Shown: positions 15,343 to 23,220 of the stretch, in pieces
Numbering within the stretch: the first letter of the stretch is position 1
Layout of the letters: each line of letters begins with the position of its first letter
DNA from: Chlorobiaceae bacterium
GTDB lineage: Bacteria > Bacteroidota > Chlorobiia > Chlorobiales > Chlorobiaceae
Assembly: GCA_013334225.1 (NCBI GenBank)
Contig: JAAXXY010000008.1
Coordinates: 1-64,000, forward strand
DNA: 64,000 bases
Direction of reading: 5' to 3'
Notes under the pieces: generated by a model
Told to the model about the DNA's origin: nothing
What the model saw: only the letters and a program-made list of their open reading frames with translations
Database searches by the model: none
Position numbers and translations under genes: made by a program

Positions 15343-15549
15343 CTACCCCTCCCTTTCACTCATGACTGGAGATAGCCGGTAACCGAACAATCCGAGAACC
15401 TGGTTGACCTTGTCCATACGCAAAGTCTTCTTCCCCTGTTCGAGGTCACGAATGAAACGAAGTCCTGTTCCGGCTTTTTCTGCGAGTTCCGTTTGGGTCA
15501 AGTTCAAGGACTTTCGTCTGTCCCGGACAAAACGTGAGAGATCATTCAT
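15343..15549 (-). CDS. hipB: HipB, XRE-family regulator of HipBST
   Basis: A 68-residue Cro/C1-type HTH protein: Leu-Thr-Gln-Thr-Glu-Leu-Ala-Glu-Lys-Ala-Gly then Leu-Arg-Phe-Ile-Arg-Asp-Leu-Glu-Gln-Gly. It is the first gene of the hipB-hipS-hipT operon. In the described E. coli system HipB boosts neutralisation and represses transcription by binding upstream inverted repeats. Such a repeat is present here at 15609-15650. An AAGGA lies about 13 bases before the ATG. Confidence 0.85.
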   Translation of the reverse strand: MNDLSRFVRDRRKSLNLTQTELAEKAGTGLRFIRDLEQGKKTLRMDKVNQVLGLFGYRLSPVMSEREG

Positions 15550-15608
15550 AGTTACTAAAATTCCTTTTCGGGTATAATTAATTGTAATTAATACTAATTT
15601 ATACTATT

Positions 15609-15650
15609 TCAGGTATATTATTTTATAATTTCAAAGAAAAATATACCTGA
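15609..15650. promoter_or_regulatory. inverted repeat upstream of hipB, candidate HipB operator
   Basis: A perfect 10-base inverted repeat, TCAGGTATAT (15609-15618) and ATATACCTGA (15641-15650), with centres 32 bases apart (about three helical turns). It sits 60-100 bases before the hipB start in a very A/T-rich stretch that should hold the promoter. Two half-sites in this arrangement suit a dimeric HTH repressor. Binding is inferred, not shown. Confidence 0.55.
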
Positions 15651-15718
15651 TAGGGGTTACCAATCTGATAACGGCAAAAAAGCCTTCATCACCTGTCCGG
15701 AATATGGCAAACCAGCGA

Positions 15719-15850
15719 ATGAACATCATGGTTCATACAGAACCTGTCTGCGGTATCGGTGTCCCCGATGCAGCATGTCAAGTAACCGAAAACCGCTCAG
15801 GTATTGCAGGAAAAGGCGGGAGATTTTGCGGAATGCATATGTTTTTGTGA
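15719..15850 (+). CDS. very small YHS-like protein or remnant
   Basis: A 43-residue frame (ATG 15719, TGA 15848-15850) containing Glu-Pro-Val-Cys-Gly-Ile-Gly-Val and, 24 residues later, Arg-Phe-Cys-Gly-Met-His. This resembles the first Cys of a YHS metal-binding domain (Asp-Pro-Val-Cys-Gly) and its Tyr-Phe-Cys second site, but the terminal Cys of the domain is missing. It may be a decayed YHS gene or chance. It lies between the hipB promoter region and a repeat copy. Confidence 0.3.
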   Translation: MNIMVHTEPVCGIGVPDAACQVTENRSGIAGKGGRFCGMHMFL

Positions 15851-15868
15851 TCCGACTGCTATTTCTGA

Positions 15869-16075
15869 TTTATTGCTCGGGCAACAATAAGTCGGAAGGA
15901 AGTCAATGCAACGGAGCTGTCATTCCGCAATGAAGCGTAGCGTAATGAAGAATCCATTTTATTACTATACAATAATTTATGGATTCTTCGGCCGACAGCA
16001 TCGGCCTCGGAATGACAAAATTGGAGCTATTATTGCTAACCGGGATTATCTGTTTTAATCGCCGGAGTAATAATA
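15869..16075. repeat. dispersed MITE-like repeat, fullest copy
   Basis: About 207 bases with imperfect terminal inverted repeats, TTATTGCTCGGGCAA at the left and TCGCCGGAGTAATAA at the right. The interior is a long imperfect palindrome: GTCATTCCGCAATGAAGCGT, GAAGAATCCATTTTATTACT, AATAATTTATGGATTCTTCG and CCTCGGAATGAC. Transcribed, it would form a long hairpin. No coding capacity. Relative to the copy at 19025-19185 it is inverted. Confidence 0.75.
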
Positions 16076-16184
16076 CATAGTACAAGTCACCTTATTTATG
16101 CGTATGTATAGGTACGTAATGAAAACGTGCAATAATGAGAACGCTATTATTTTTCAATGAATCGATCTTAAGTTTATAACCATC

Positions 16185-16382
16185 ATGACAACTGAAACGA
16201 CTCTACAAAAAGCTGAAAACCAGATCAAATCGGTATTCGACAACGTCAAGCTTTTTTTTAACAAGATCATGGGCGTCACTGCCGAAACTGAAACAAGTCC
16301 CAAAGTAAAAGGTATCGGATCCGAAATACCGGAAAAATCCAGCGACGAACCAATCAAGTGGCCACTGCCGGTTAAAAAATAA
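16185..16382 (+). CDS. small hypothetical protein
   Basis: A 65-residue charged protein with an amphipathic helix at about residues 5-30 and a Lys/Pro-rich tail. No domain is recognised. The frame has a regular start and stop and protein-like composition. No Shine-Dalgarno motif is obvious. It lies in a region of remnants and repeats, so expression is uncertain. Confidence 0.4.
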   Translation: MTTETTLQKAENQIKSVFDNVKLFFNKIMGVTAETETSPKVKGIGSEIPEKSSDEPIKWPLPVKK

Positions 16383-16752
16383 TGGTGAGAATTTGTTCGT
16401 GAGCGCTTAAGATCTGTAAGAAATCAGAGGCGCGCACAAACTTCTTTTTTTCGTTCAAATCAATACGTTTCCCAATCTGGCCCACCGCATCCGCCGGTAT
16501 TCCAGAAAGACGCGACGCTCCTGCATACCTTATCCCAAAACAAGGCAAATCCCGGACACTGATACGTACGGCACACCCTTTCGTACCTGACTTTGTCGAC
16601 AGGCACGGCATGTCCGCTCCATACCGTCCTCTCTATGCACTTGGCGGAATTATTTTTTTATAAAACATACTTTTCTTCCGGAGTTTTCATTACAGAATCT
16701 CCGGCATCTTCTCTGGGCAGGAAAATGCAGTGTCGGACGCACGATGCATGGT
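16383..16752. other. stretch without a secure gene
   Basis: A minus-strand frame (16372-16611, 79 codons) is open and has protein-like composition towards its end, but no family, start signal or neighbour supports it. It may be the tail of a decayed gene. I see no RNA gene or clear terminator. Confidence 0.35.
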
Positions 16753-16980
16753 TTATTCATAATGAATCATCCTCAACTGCAGTGCAGCGATCACCAGCAT
16801 GAAAAACGCAAAAACAAACGATATTGCCATTGACCCGTAATTGACAGCCTTTCCAGCCGATAGTTTGGCCAGTTCGTTAAGGCCGAGCTGGTCAGCAACA
16901 ATAGCTCCGATCTTGTCATAACAGAATCCATATACTACTTTATAGCAACAAGATGGAATCTTCATCCCGCTACGCTTCAT
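16753..16980 (-). pseudogene. C-terminal remnant of a membrane protein joined to a repeat
   Basis: The last 50 codons look like real protein: a Leu-Gly-Leu-Asn-Glu-Leu-Ala-Lys segment, then one transmembrane helix (Ser-Met-Ala-Ile-Ser-Phe-Val-Phe-Ala-Phe-Phe-Met-Leu-Val) and a basic end. The first 25 or so codons lie inside the dispersed repeat at 16888-17041. This suggests that the repeat inserted into, or replaced, the 5' part of a membrane protein gene. The original family is not recognised. Confidence 0.35.
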
Positions 16981-17041
16981 TGCGGAATGACAAACCTTTC
17001 TTCAGAATTTATTTGCGGCTTGTTATTGCCGGATAAATAAT
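16888..17041. repeat. dispersed MITE-like repeat, partial copy
   Basis: Shares GGTCAGCAACAATAGCTCCG and ATCTTGTCAT with the left interior of other copies, then CTACGCTTCATTGCGGAATG and the right end TTATTGCCGGATAAATAATA. The left terminal repeat is missing and the palindrome is shortened. Confidence 0.65.
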
Positions 17042-17370
17042 ACCGGTGTATGACCTTGTTCATCAAAAGATCCTTTACCTCAACATGAGAAGCAGCAGAT
17101 ACACAGGGTAGAAAAAGCGTTCCACGGATTTTGACGATTTCACTCCCAACGATTGATGATGAATGGAATATTCCCTTATCTTCGTTAACATGTGAAAAAA
17201 GAAAGAATACATATATACTGCAAAAAGTCCGACTCAACCTGAATCACCTTTCTTTCTGAAATGAACGCCTCTCTGTCACCCTGGGTATCGCATTCCACAA
17301 GGGAATATCCGGTTGAAGAAGACCTGCTGCCGAGAAACGTCGATTTACCGGATTTTACCTGACCAAGCAA
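17042..17370. other. stretch upstream of the Wadjet operon
   Basis: About 330 bases between a repeat copy and jetA. No secure gene. A 33-codon plus-strand frame (17262-17363) ends just before jetA but has no supporting features. The jetA promoter should lie here; I could not identify boxes with confidence. Confidence 0.35.
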
Positions 17371-18819
17371 GTGGCTCTCGATTACACCACCCTAGACCTG
17401 CTCCGCCAGAACCATCCGGCATGGAGGCTGTTGCGCGCCCAGCACGCACCACTGGCAGCCTCGTTCCTGCACCGGGTATTCATAGCTCCCAATGTGCGCA
17501 CCCTGTCCCAGGCCGACCTTGTCGAGGCTCTGGAGGACGAACTGTTCGCCCTGCGCCGGCTGCTCAGCGACAACGCCTTCCCCGGTTCGGCACAGAGCTA
17601 CCTGAACGACTGGGCCGAGAACGACAAGGGATGGCTGCGCAAGTTCTATCCAGTCGGTGAAGATGAGCCCCACTATGACCTCACCCCTGCCACCGAAAAG
17701 GCTCTGGCATGGCTGGAGAGCCTCTCCGAGCGAGCCTTCGTTGGCACCGAGTCGCGCCTCTTGACGCTCTTCGAACTGCTTCGCCAGATGAGCACCGGCA
17801 GCCAGACCGATCCGGATGTAAGGATTGCTGAGCTGAAAAGGAGGCGCGAGGAGATCGATGCTGAAATCGCCCGCATCAATGCCGGTGAAATCTTCCTGCT
17901 CGAAGACTCGGCTCTCAAAGACCGCTTCCAGCAGTTCCTGCAACTGGCACGTGAGCTCCTGACCGACTTCCGCGAGGTGGAACACAACTTCCGCACCCTC
18001 GACCGGCGCGTGCGCGAGCGCATTGCCCTCTGGGAGGGCGCCAAGGGCACCCTGCTGGAGGAGATCATGGGCCAGCGCGACGCCATCGCCGACTCCGACC
18101 AGGGCAGGAGCTTCCGGGCCTTCTGGGACTTCCTGATGTCGCAGACGCGCCAGGAGGAGCTGACCGGCCTGCTTGAAGAGGTGCTCAGACTGCCGCCTGT
18201 CGTCGAAATGCGCCCCGAACCGCGCCTGAGGAGGGTTCACTACGACTGGATGGAGGCTGGTGAGCACACTCAGCGTACGGTTGCCCGCCTCTCTGAACAG
18301 TTGCGCAAGTTCCTCGACGACAAGGCATGGCTTGAAAACCGGCGCATTATGGACATTCTGCATGAGATAGAGAGCAAGGCACTCGCACTGCGCGAAGCGA
18401 TGCCCGCCGGTAATTTCATGAAGCTTGCCGATGCCTCCGCCACAATCGAACTGCCGCTCGAACGGCCCCTCTACCGCCCGCCTTTCAAGCCGGTGATAGA
18501 GGGTATCGCGCTTGACGAGGGGGACGCCGAGATCGACACCGCCGTGCTCTACGCCCAGGTGATCGTCGATCGCGCCGAGCTGTCGCAGAACATCCGAAAG
18601 GCTCTGCAGGAGCACAGTCAGATCAGCCTCGGCGAGGTGGTCACCCGCCATCCGCTGCGCCATGGTCTCGCCGAACTGGTCACCTACCTCCAGATAGCCG
18701 GAAATTGGCCACATACGGCAGTGGATGACGAGAGCGAAGAAGGGATCGAATGGAAAGGAGAAAACGACGTGAACCGGAAGGCCATCCTTCCACGCATTAT
18801 CTTTGTGAGGAATGAATAA
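17371..18819 (+). CDS. jetA: Wadjet system protein JetA (DUF3375, kleisin/MukF-like)
   Basis: A 482-residue DUF3375 protein, the kleisin-like subunit of the Wadjet complex. It starts with the family's Leu-Arg-Gln-Asn-His-Pro-Ala-Trp-Arg-Leu-Leu-Arg and continues with a winged-helix-like region, a charged helical middle (about 150-260) and a C-terminal strand-rich part with Arg-His-Pro-Leu-Arg-His-Gly-Leu. Wadjet type I recognises and cleaves circular plasmids and limits transformation. The start is a GTG at 17371; I see no better in-frame ATG. It is the first gene of jetABCD, but the usual tight spacing to jetB is lost here: 407 bases with a hairpin and a repeat copy lie between them. Confidence 0.9.
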   Translation: MALDYTTLDLLRQNHPAWRLLRAQHAPLAASFLHRVFIAPNVRTLSQADLVEALEDELFALRRLLSDNAFPGSAQSYLNDWAENDKGWLRKFYPVGEDEPHYDLTPATEKALAWLESLSERAFVGTESRLLTLFELLRQMSTGSQTDPDVRIAELKRRREEIDAEIARINAGEIFLLEDSALKDRFQQFLQLARELLTDFREVEHNFRTLDRRVRERIALWEGAKGTLLEEIMGQRDAIADSDQGRSFRAFWDFLMSQTRQEELTGLLEEVLRLPPVVEMRPEPRLRRVHYDWMEAGEHTQRTVARLSEQLRKFLDDKAWLENRRIMDILHEIESKALALREAMPAGNFMKLADASATIELPLERPLYRPPFKPVIEGIALDEGDAEIDTAVLYAQVIVDRAELSQNIRKALQEHSQISLGEVVTRHPLRHGLAELVTYLQIAGNWPHTAVDDESEEGIEWKGENDVNRKAILPRIIFVRNE

Positions 18820-18879
18820 GAAAAAAGTTTTACGTTTCATGGAAGAGGGGACTGGAGACCCGGAGAAGTAAGAAAGGAG

Positions 18880-18899
18880 GGCGGACATTCCTGTCCGCC
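18880..18899. other. strong hairpin after jetA
   Basis: GGCGGAC (18880-18886) and GTCCGCC (18893-18899) around ATTCCT form a perfect 7-bp stem. No T-run follows, so it is not a standard intrinsic terminator. It may stabilise the jetA 3' end or be a short dispersed palindrome. Confidence 0.5.
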
Positions 18900-19024
18900 A
18901 TTGAATTGCGGGTTGGAAAACTCACCCTCCGTTCAAGAGTTTCCGGCTTTGTTTCCAGAAAAAGCAACACAAAAGGATTTGATCGGTAGCCTATGATTCA
19001 CGACTTTTTTTTATCAACAAAAAA

Positions 19025-19185
19025 TTATTACTACGGCGAATTAAAACTGTCAATCCTGGTTAGCAACAATAGCTGCGATTTTGTCATTCTGAGCAAGGCG
19101 AAGATTCCATAATTTATTGTACAGTAATAAAATGGATTCCGTTGTATGGATTTCCTTGCGACTTATTGTTGCCGGAGCAATAATA
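19025..19185. repeat. dispersed MITE-like repeat inside the Wadjet operon
   Basis: About 161 bases. The left end is TTATTACTACGGCGAATTAA, then CTGTCAATCCTGGTTAGCAA, GTCATTCTGAGC, GATTCCATAATTTATTG and ATGGATTCC. The right end is GACTTATTGTTGCCGGAGCA followed by ATAATA. Both terminal repeats are present and the palindrome is shorter than in the 15869 copy. It lies between jetA and jetB, with its right end 41 bases before the jetB start. Confidence 0.75.
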
Positions 19186-19226
19186 CGAAACATACCGGCG
19201 TACTTTCATTTTTTCGAAATTCCCCG

Positions 19227-19859
19227 ATGAACACTGACAACACCCAAACCCTGCAAGGGGCAACTGCACCGCAGAATCTTTCCCTGGTAGTGGTCGCCCT
19301 CCTGAAAGGGGTGGCCTACCAGGAGGAGAACCCTTCTCTCTGGAACTCTCTGCTGAACCTGCAAGCCTACGTGCGGGATTACATAACCATACTCGGCCTC
19401 GAACTGATACTCGACGAGGCGGAGGGCTACGCATTCCTGCGCTCACAGCCCGCAAGCGACGAGGAGAACGCCAACGCCATGCCCCGTCTGGTGGCCCGGC
19501 GCCAGCTCTCCTACCCGGTCAGCCTCCTGCTCGCGCTGCTCCGGAAGAAGCTCGCCGAGTTCGACGCGGGCGGTGGCGACACGCGCCTCATCCTCTCGCG
19601 CGACGAGGTGGTCGAGCTGATCCGCATCTTTCTCCCCGCGGGCAGTAATGAGGTGAAGCTGATCGACCATGTCGATGCCACCCTGAACAAGATCGCCGAT
19701 CTCGGCTTCATCCGCCGTCTGCGAGGTGAAAAGCAGATGATCGAGGTGCGCCGCATCATCAAGGCATTTGTCGATGCCCAGTGGCTGGCCGATTTCGACC
19801 GCCGCCTCGACGAGTACCGCCAGCTCACCGGACAACCTACGGAGGAGCAGAATGGCTGA
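19227..19859 (+). CDS. jetB: Wadjet system protein JetB (DUF4194, KITE/MukE-like)
   Basis: A 210-residue DUF4194 protein, the winged-helix KITE-type subunit that bridges JetA to the JetC ATPase. Recognisable blocks are Leu-Leu-Lys-Gly-Val near 35, Leu-Asn-Leu-Gln-Ala-Tyr-Val-Arg-Asp-Tyr near 58, Glu-Ala-Glu-Gly-Tyr-Ala-Phe-Leu near 80, and Pro-Val-Ser-Leu-Leu-Leu-Ala-Leu-Leu-Arg near 108. The frame is open from 19146 but that part lies partly in the repeat, so I start at 19227. The stop overlaps jetC by eight bases. The high G+C and Arg/Ala/Asp-rich codons are shared by all four jet genes and differ from the flanks. Confidence 0.88.
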   Translation: MNTDNTQTLQGATAPQNLSLVVVALLKGVAYQEENPSLWNSLLNLQAYVRDYITILGLELILDEAEGYAFLRSQPASDEENANAMPRLVARRQLSYPVSLLLALLRKKLAEFDAGGGDTRLILSRDEVVELIRIFLPAGSNEVKLIDHVDATLNKIADLGFIRRLRGEKQMIEVRRIIKAFVDAQWLADFDRRLDEYRQLTGQPTEEQNG

Positions 19860-22800
19860 AGCCCTTGAATTCGGATTCATCGCGGACGACCGCCTCGCCG
19901 GGTTCCGCCTGCAGCGCCTCGAAGTGTTCAACTGGGGCACCTTCGACGGCCGCGTCTGGACGCTGCGCCTTGATGGCCGCAACAGCCTCCTCACGGGCGA
20001 CATCGGCTCCGGCAAATCAACGCTGGTCGATGCCGTCACCACACTGCTCGTCCCGAGCCAGCGCATCGCCTACAACAAGGCCGCCGGAGCCGACTCCCGC
20101 GAACGCTCGCTCCGCTCCTACTTGCTCGGTTTCTACAAATCGGAGCGCCAGGAGTCCCTCGGTGGCGGCGCCAAACCGGTCGCCCTGCGTGACAGCACCA
20201 CCTGGTCGGTGGTGCTCGGCGTTTTCCACAACGAAGGGTACAGCAAAACAGTGACCCTCGCCCAGGTCTTCTGGCTGAAGGACCCTGCCGGACAGCCCGC
20301 CCGCCTGTATGCAGCGGCTGAACACGACCTCAGCATCGCCACAGACTTTTCGGGTTTCGGGACAGAGATCACCGCCCTGCGCAAGCGCCTGCGCGCTGAC
20401 AGCGTCGAGGTGTTCGACAGCTTCCCTCCCTATGGCTCATGGTTCCGCCGCCGTTTCGGCATCGACAACGACCAGGCGCTGGAGCTGTTTCACCAGACCG
20501 TATCGCTCAAATCGGTGGGCAACCTCACCGACTTCGTGCGCAGCCACATGCTCGAACCCTTCGACGTCGAACCCCGCATCGCTGCTCTGATCCGCCACTT
20601 CGAAGACCTGAACCGGGCGCACGAAGCGGTGCTCAAGGCCAAACGTCAGATCGAGATGCTCGAGCCTCTCGTTGAGGATTGCAACCGCCACGCACAGCTC
20701 TCCGCCTCGACCGAAGAGCTGCGCTGCTGCCGCGACGCCCTTCGACCCTGGTTTGCCTCCCTCAAGCTCGGCCTCCTCCACCACCGCCTTGCCTCCCTCG
20801 AAGAGGAGCTTCTTCGCCATGAGAGCGCCATCCAGCGACTTGAACAGGAGCGACGCGAAGCGCAGGAACGGGAGCGTAACCTGCGCCGCACCATTGCAGA
20901 AAATGGCGGTGACCGGATCGAGAGCATCTCCTCCGAAATCCGCACGAAACAGACTGAGCTGGATCGCAAAAAGAGGAATTCCACACGCTACGGCGAGCTG
21001 TTGCACCAGCTCGGTGAAACGCCTGCAGCTACCGCCGATGCGTTCATCCACCAGCGTGCCGGTCACGAAACCGCACGCGAAACCGCCGGAGAGCTCGAGG
21101 CGAGCATCCAGAACGATCTGAATGAGACCGGCGTCCTGGTTGCCCGGGAGCAGCAGGAGTACCGGGAACTCACCGCCGAAATCGACAGTCTCAAAGCCCG
21201 CAAAAACAACATTGACGACCGCCAGATCGCCATGCGCCGCGACCTCTGCCGGGCGCTCGGCATCGACGAGGCGGAGATGCCCTTCGTCGGAGAACTGCTT
21301 CAGGTTCGCGAAAATGAAGCCGAATGGGAGGGGGCCATCGAACGCCTGCTGCGCAATTTCGCCCTCTCGCTCATCGTGCCCGACCGCAACTACACCTCAG
21401 TCGCCGAATGGGTTGACCGCACCCACCTCAAGGGACGACTCGTCTACTTCCGGGTGCGTCAGACGGTTCGCCGCGAACCCCTGCCCGACAACCCTGTCGC
21501 CCTGCTGCACAAGCTCATGATCAGAGCCGACTCCCCCCACTTCGACTGGCTCGAACGGGAGATCAGCAACCGCTTTGATGTGGTCTGCTGCGACAGTCAG
21601 GAAGAGTTCCGCCGGGAGAAAAAAGCGATCACCGTGGCCGGACAGATCAAAATGCCAGGCGAACGCCACGAAAAGGATGACCGCCACCACCTCGACGACC
21701 GCAGCCGTTACGTGCTCGGCTGGACCAACGCCGCCAAGATCGCCGTGCTCGAAGAGAACGCCCGCCTGAAAAGCGAACGCCTCGGCGAACTGAGGAGCCG
21801 CATGAAGGTATTGAAACAAGAGCAGGACACCCTGAAGAGGCGCCTCAACATCCTTTCGGGACTGGACGAGTACCCCGACTTTCACGACCTCGACTGGCAG
21901 CCGGTAGCCGTCGCCATTGCCCGCCTCGAAGCCGAAAAACGCGAACTCGAAAGCACCTCCGACCTGCTCCGCACCCTTACCGCAAAGCTCAAAGAGGTCG
22001 AGAAAGAACTCAGTGAAACCGAGAGCCTTCTCGACGAACGCAAAGACAAACGCTCCAGAACCGGGCAGAGAATCAGCAGCACCAGGGAGCTTGAGGAACA
22101 GTCACGGCTGTTCGTCAGCGAAGCCGCCCCCGACGCCACCGCCCGCTTCCCCCGTCTTGAAGCGCTCCAGAGGGAGATGCCGGAAACAAAAGCCCTCACC
22201 GTCGAATCGTGCGACAACCGCGAACGCGAAATGCGCGACTGGCTGCAAACAAAGATCGACGCCGAAGACAAAAAGCTCTCCCGCCTTGGTGAAAAGATCA
22301 TCCAGGCGATGACCGGGTACAGCGAGAAGTGGAAGCTCGAAACCCGAGAGATCGATGTCAACATCGCCTCCGCCAGCGAGTACCGCACCATGCTTGAACA
22401 GCTCCGTGCGGACGACCTGCCCCGTTTCGAGGGACGATTCAAGGAGCTGCTCAACGAGAATACCATACGCGAGGTGGCCAACTTCCAGTCACAGCTCGCC
22501 CGCGAACGCGAAACCATCAAAGAGCGCATCGGGCGCATCAACGAATCGCTCACCCAGATCGACTACAACCCCGGCCGCTACATCAGCCTCGAAGCGCAGA
22601 TGAGCCTCGACGCCGACATCCGCGACTTCCAGTCCGAACTGCGGAGCTGCACCGAAGGAGCCCTCACCGGTTCGGACAATTCTCAATATTCCGAATCCAA
22701 GTTTATCCAGGTGCGCAGGATCATCGACCGTTTCCGCGGCCGAGACGAGTTCGCCGACCTCGACCGCCGCTGGACGACGAAGGTGACCGACGTGCGCAAC

Positions 22801-23220
22801 TGGTTCGTCTTTGCTGCCAGCGAACGGTGGCGGGAGGACAACACCGAGCACGAACATTACGCCGACTCGGGCGGCAAATCGGGCGGACAGAAGGAAAAGC
22901 TCGCCTACACGGTGCTCGCAGCCAGCCTCGCCTATCAGTTCGGCCTCGAATGGGGGGCTGTGCGTTCGCGCTCCTTCCGCTTCGTGGTCATCGACGAAGC
23001 CTTCGGACGCGGCTCCGACGAATCGGCGCACTACGGCCTGCAACTTTTCGCCCAGCTCAACCTGCAGCTGCTCATCGTCACCCCGTTGCAGAAAATCCAC
23101 ATCATCGAGCCCTTCGTCTCAAGCGTCGGATTCGTGCACAATCAGGATGGACGCGCTTCCGTGCTTCGTAACCTCAGCATCGAAGAGTACCGTACCGAAA
23201 AAGGGAAGATACCCCAATGA
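19852..23220 (+). CDS. jetC: Wadjet system SMC-like ATPase JetC (MukB-like)
   Basis: A 1122-residue SMC-family ATPase, the motor that extrudes plasmid DNA. Walker A is Gly-Asp-Ile-Gly-Ser-Gly-Lys-Ser-Thr (49-57). Long coiled-coil arms (about 290-480 and 640-900) flank a hinge-like region near 500-600. The ABC signature Ser-Gly-Gly-Gln is in Gly-Gly-Lys-Ser-Gly-Gly-Gln-Lys-Glu-Lys, and Walker B is Val-Val-Ile-Asp-Glu-Ala-Phe (1045-1051). All ATPase motifs look intact. The ATG at 19852 has a perfect GGAGGAG at the right spacing inside jetB. The stop overlaps jetD (ATGA). Confidence 0.92.
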   Translation: MAEALEFGFIADDRLAGFRLQRLEVFNWGTFDGRVWTLRLDGRNSLLTGDIGSGKSTLVDAVTTLLVPSQRIAYNKAAGADSRERSLRSYLLGFYKSERQESLGGGAKPVALRDSTTWSVVLGVFHNEGYSKTVTLAQVFWLKDPAGQPARLYAAAEHDLSIATDFSGFGTEITALRKRLRADSVEVFDSFPPYGSWFRRRFGIDNDQALELFHQTVSLKSVGNLTDFVRSHMLEPFDVEPRIAALIRHFEDLNRAHEAVLKAKRQIEMLEPLVEDCNRHAQLSASTEELRCCRDALRPWFASLKLGLLHHRLASLEEELLRHESAIQRLEQERREAQERERNLRRTIAENGGDRIESISSEIRTKQTELDRKKRNSTRYGELLHQLGETPAATADAFIHQRAGHETARETAGELEASIQNDLNETGVLVAREQQEYRELTAEIDSLKARKNNIDDRQIAMRRDLCRALGIDEAEMPFVGELLQVRENEAEWEGAIERLLRNFALSLIVPDRNYTSVAEWVDRTHLKGRLVYFRVRQTVRREPLPDNPVALLHKLMIRADSPHFDWLEREISNRFDVVCCDSQEEFRREKKAITVAGQIKMPGERHEKDDRHHLDDRSRYVLGWTNAAKIAVLEENARLKSERLGELRSRMKVLKQEQDTLKRRLNILSGLDEYPDFHDLDWQPVAVAIARLEAEKRELESTSDLLRTLTAKLKEVEKELSETESLLDERKDKRSRTGQRISSTRELEEQSRLFVSEAAPDATARFPRLEALQREMPETKALTVESCDNREREMRDWLQTKIDAEDKKLSRLGEKIIQAMTGYSEKWKLETREIDVNIASASEYRTMLEQLRADDLPRFEGRFKELLNENTIREVANFQSQLARERETIKERIGRINESLTQIDYNPGRYISLEAQMSLDADIRDFQSELRSCTEGALTGSDNSQYSESKFIQVRRIIDRFRGRDEFADLDRRWTTKVTDVRNWFVFAASERWREDNTEHEHYADSGGKSGGQKEKLAYTVLAASLAYQFGLEWGAVRSRSFRFVVIDEAFGRGSDESAHYGLQLFAQLNLQLLIVTPLQKIHIIEPFVSSVGFVHNQDGRASVLRNLSIEEYRTEKGKIPQ

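Noticed and set aside
16977..17237. Minus-strand 86-codon frame upstream of jetA
   Set aside because: Its end is made by the dispersed repeat and no family or start signal supports it.
17185..17370. Minus-strand frame with a P-loop-like Gly-Gln-Val-Lys-Ser-Gly-Lys-Ser-Thr
   Set aside because: It would start with TTG at the jetA start codon, has no other GTPase or ATPase motif, and ends after 61 codons; it looks like chance.
17392..18888. Long open frame on the strand opposite jetA
   Set aside because: A mirror frame caused by the high G+C content of jetA; the DUF3375 reading on the plus strand is clear.
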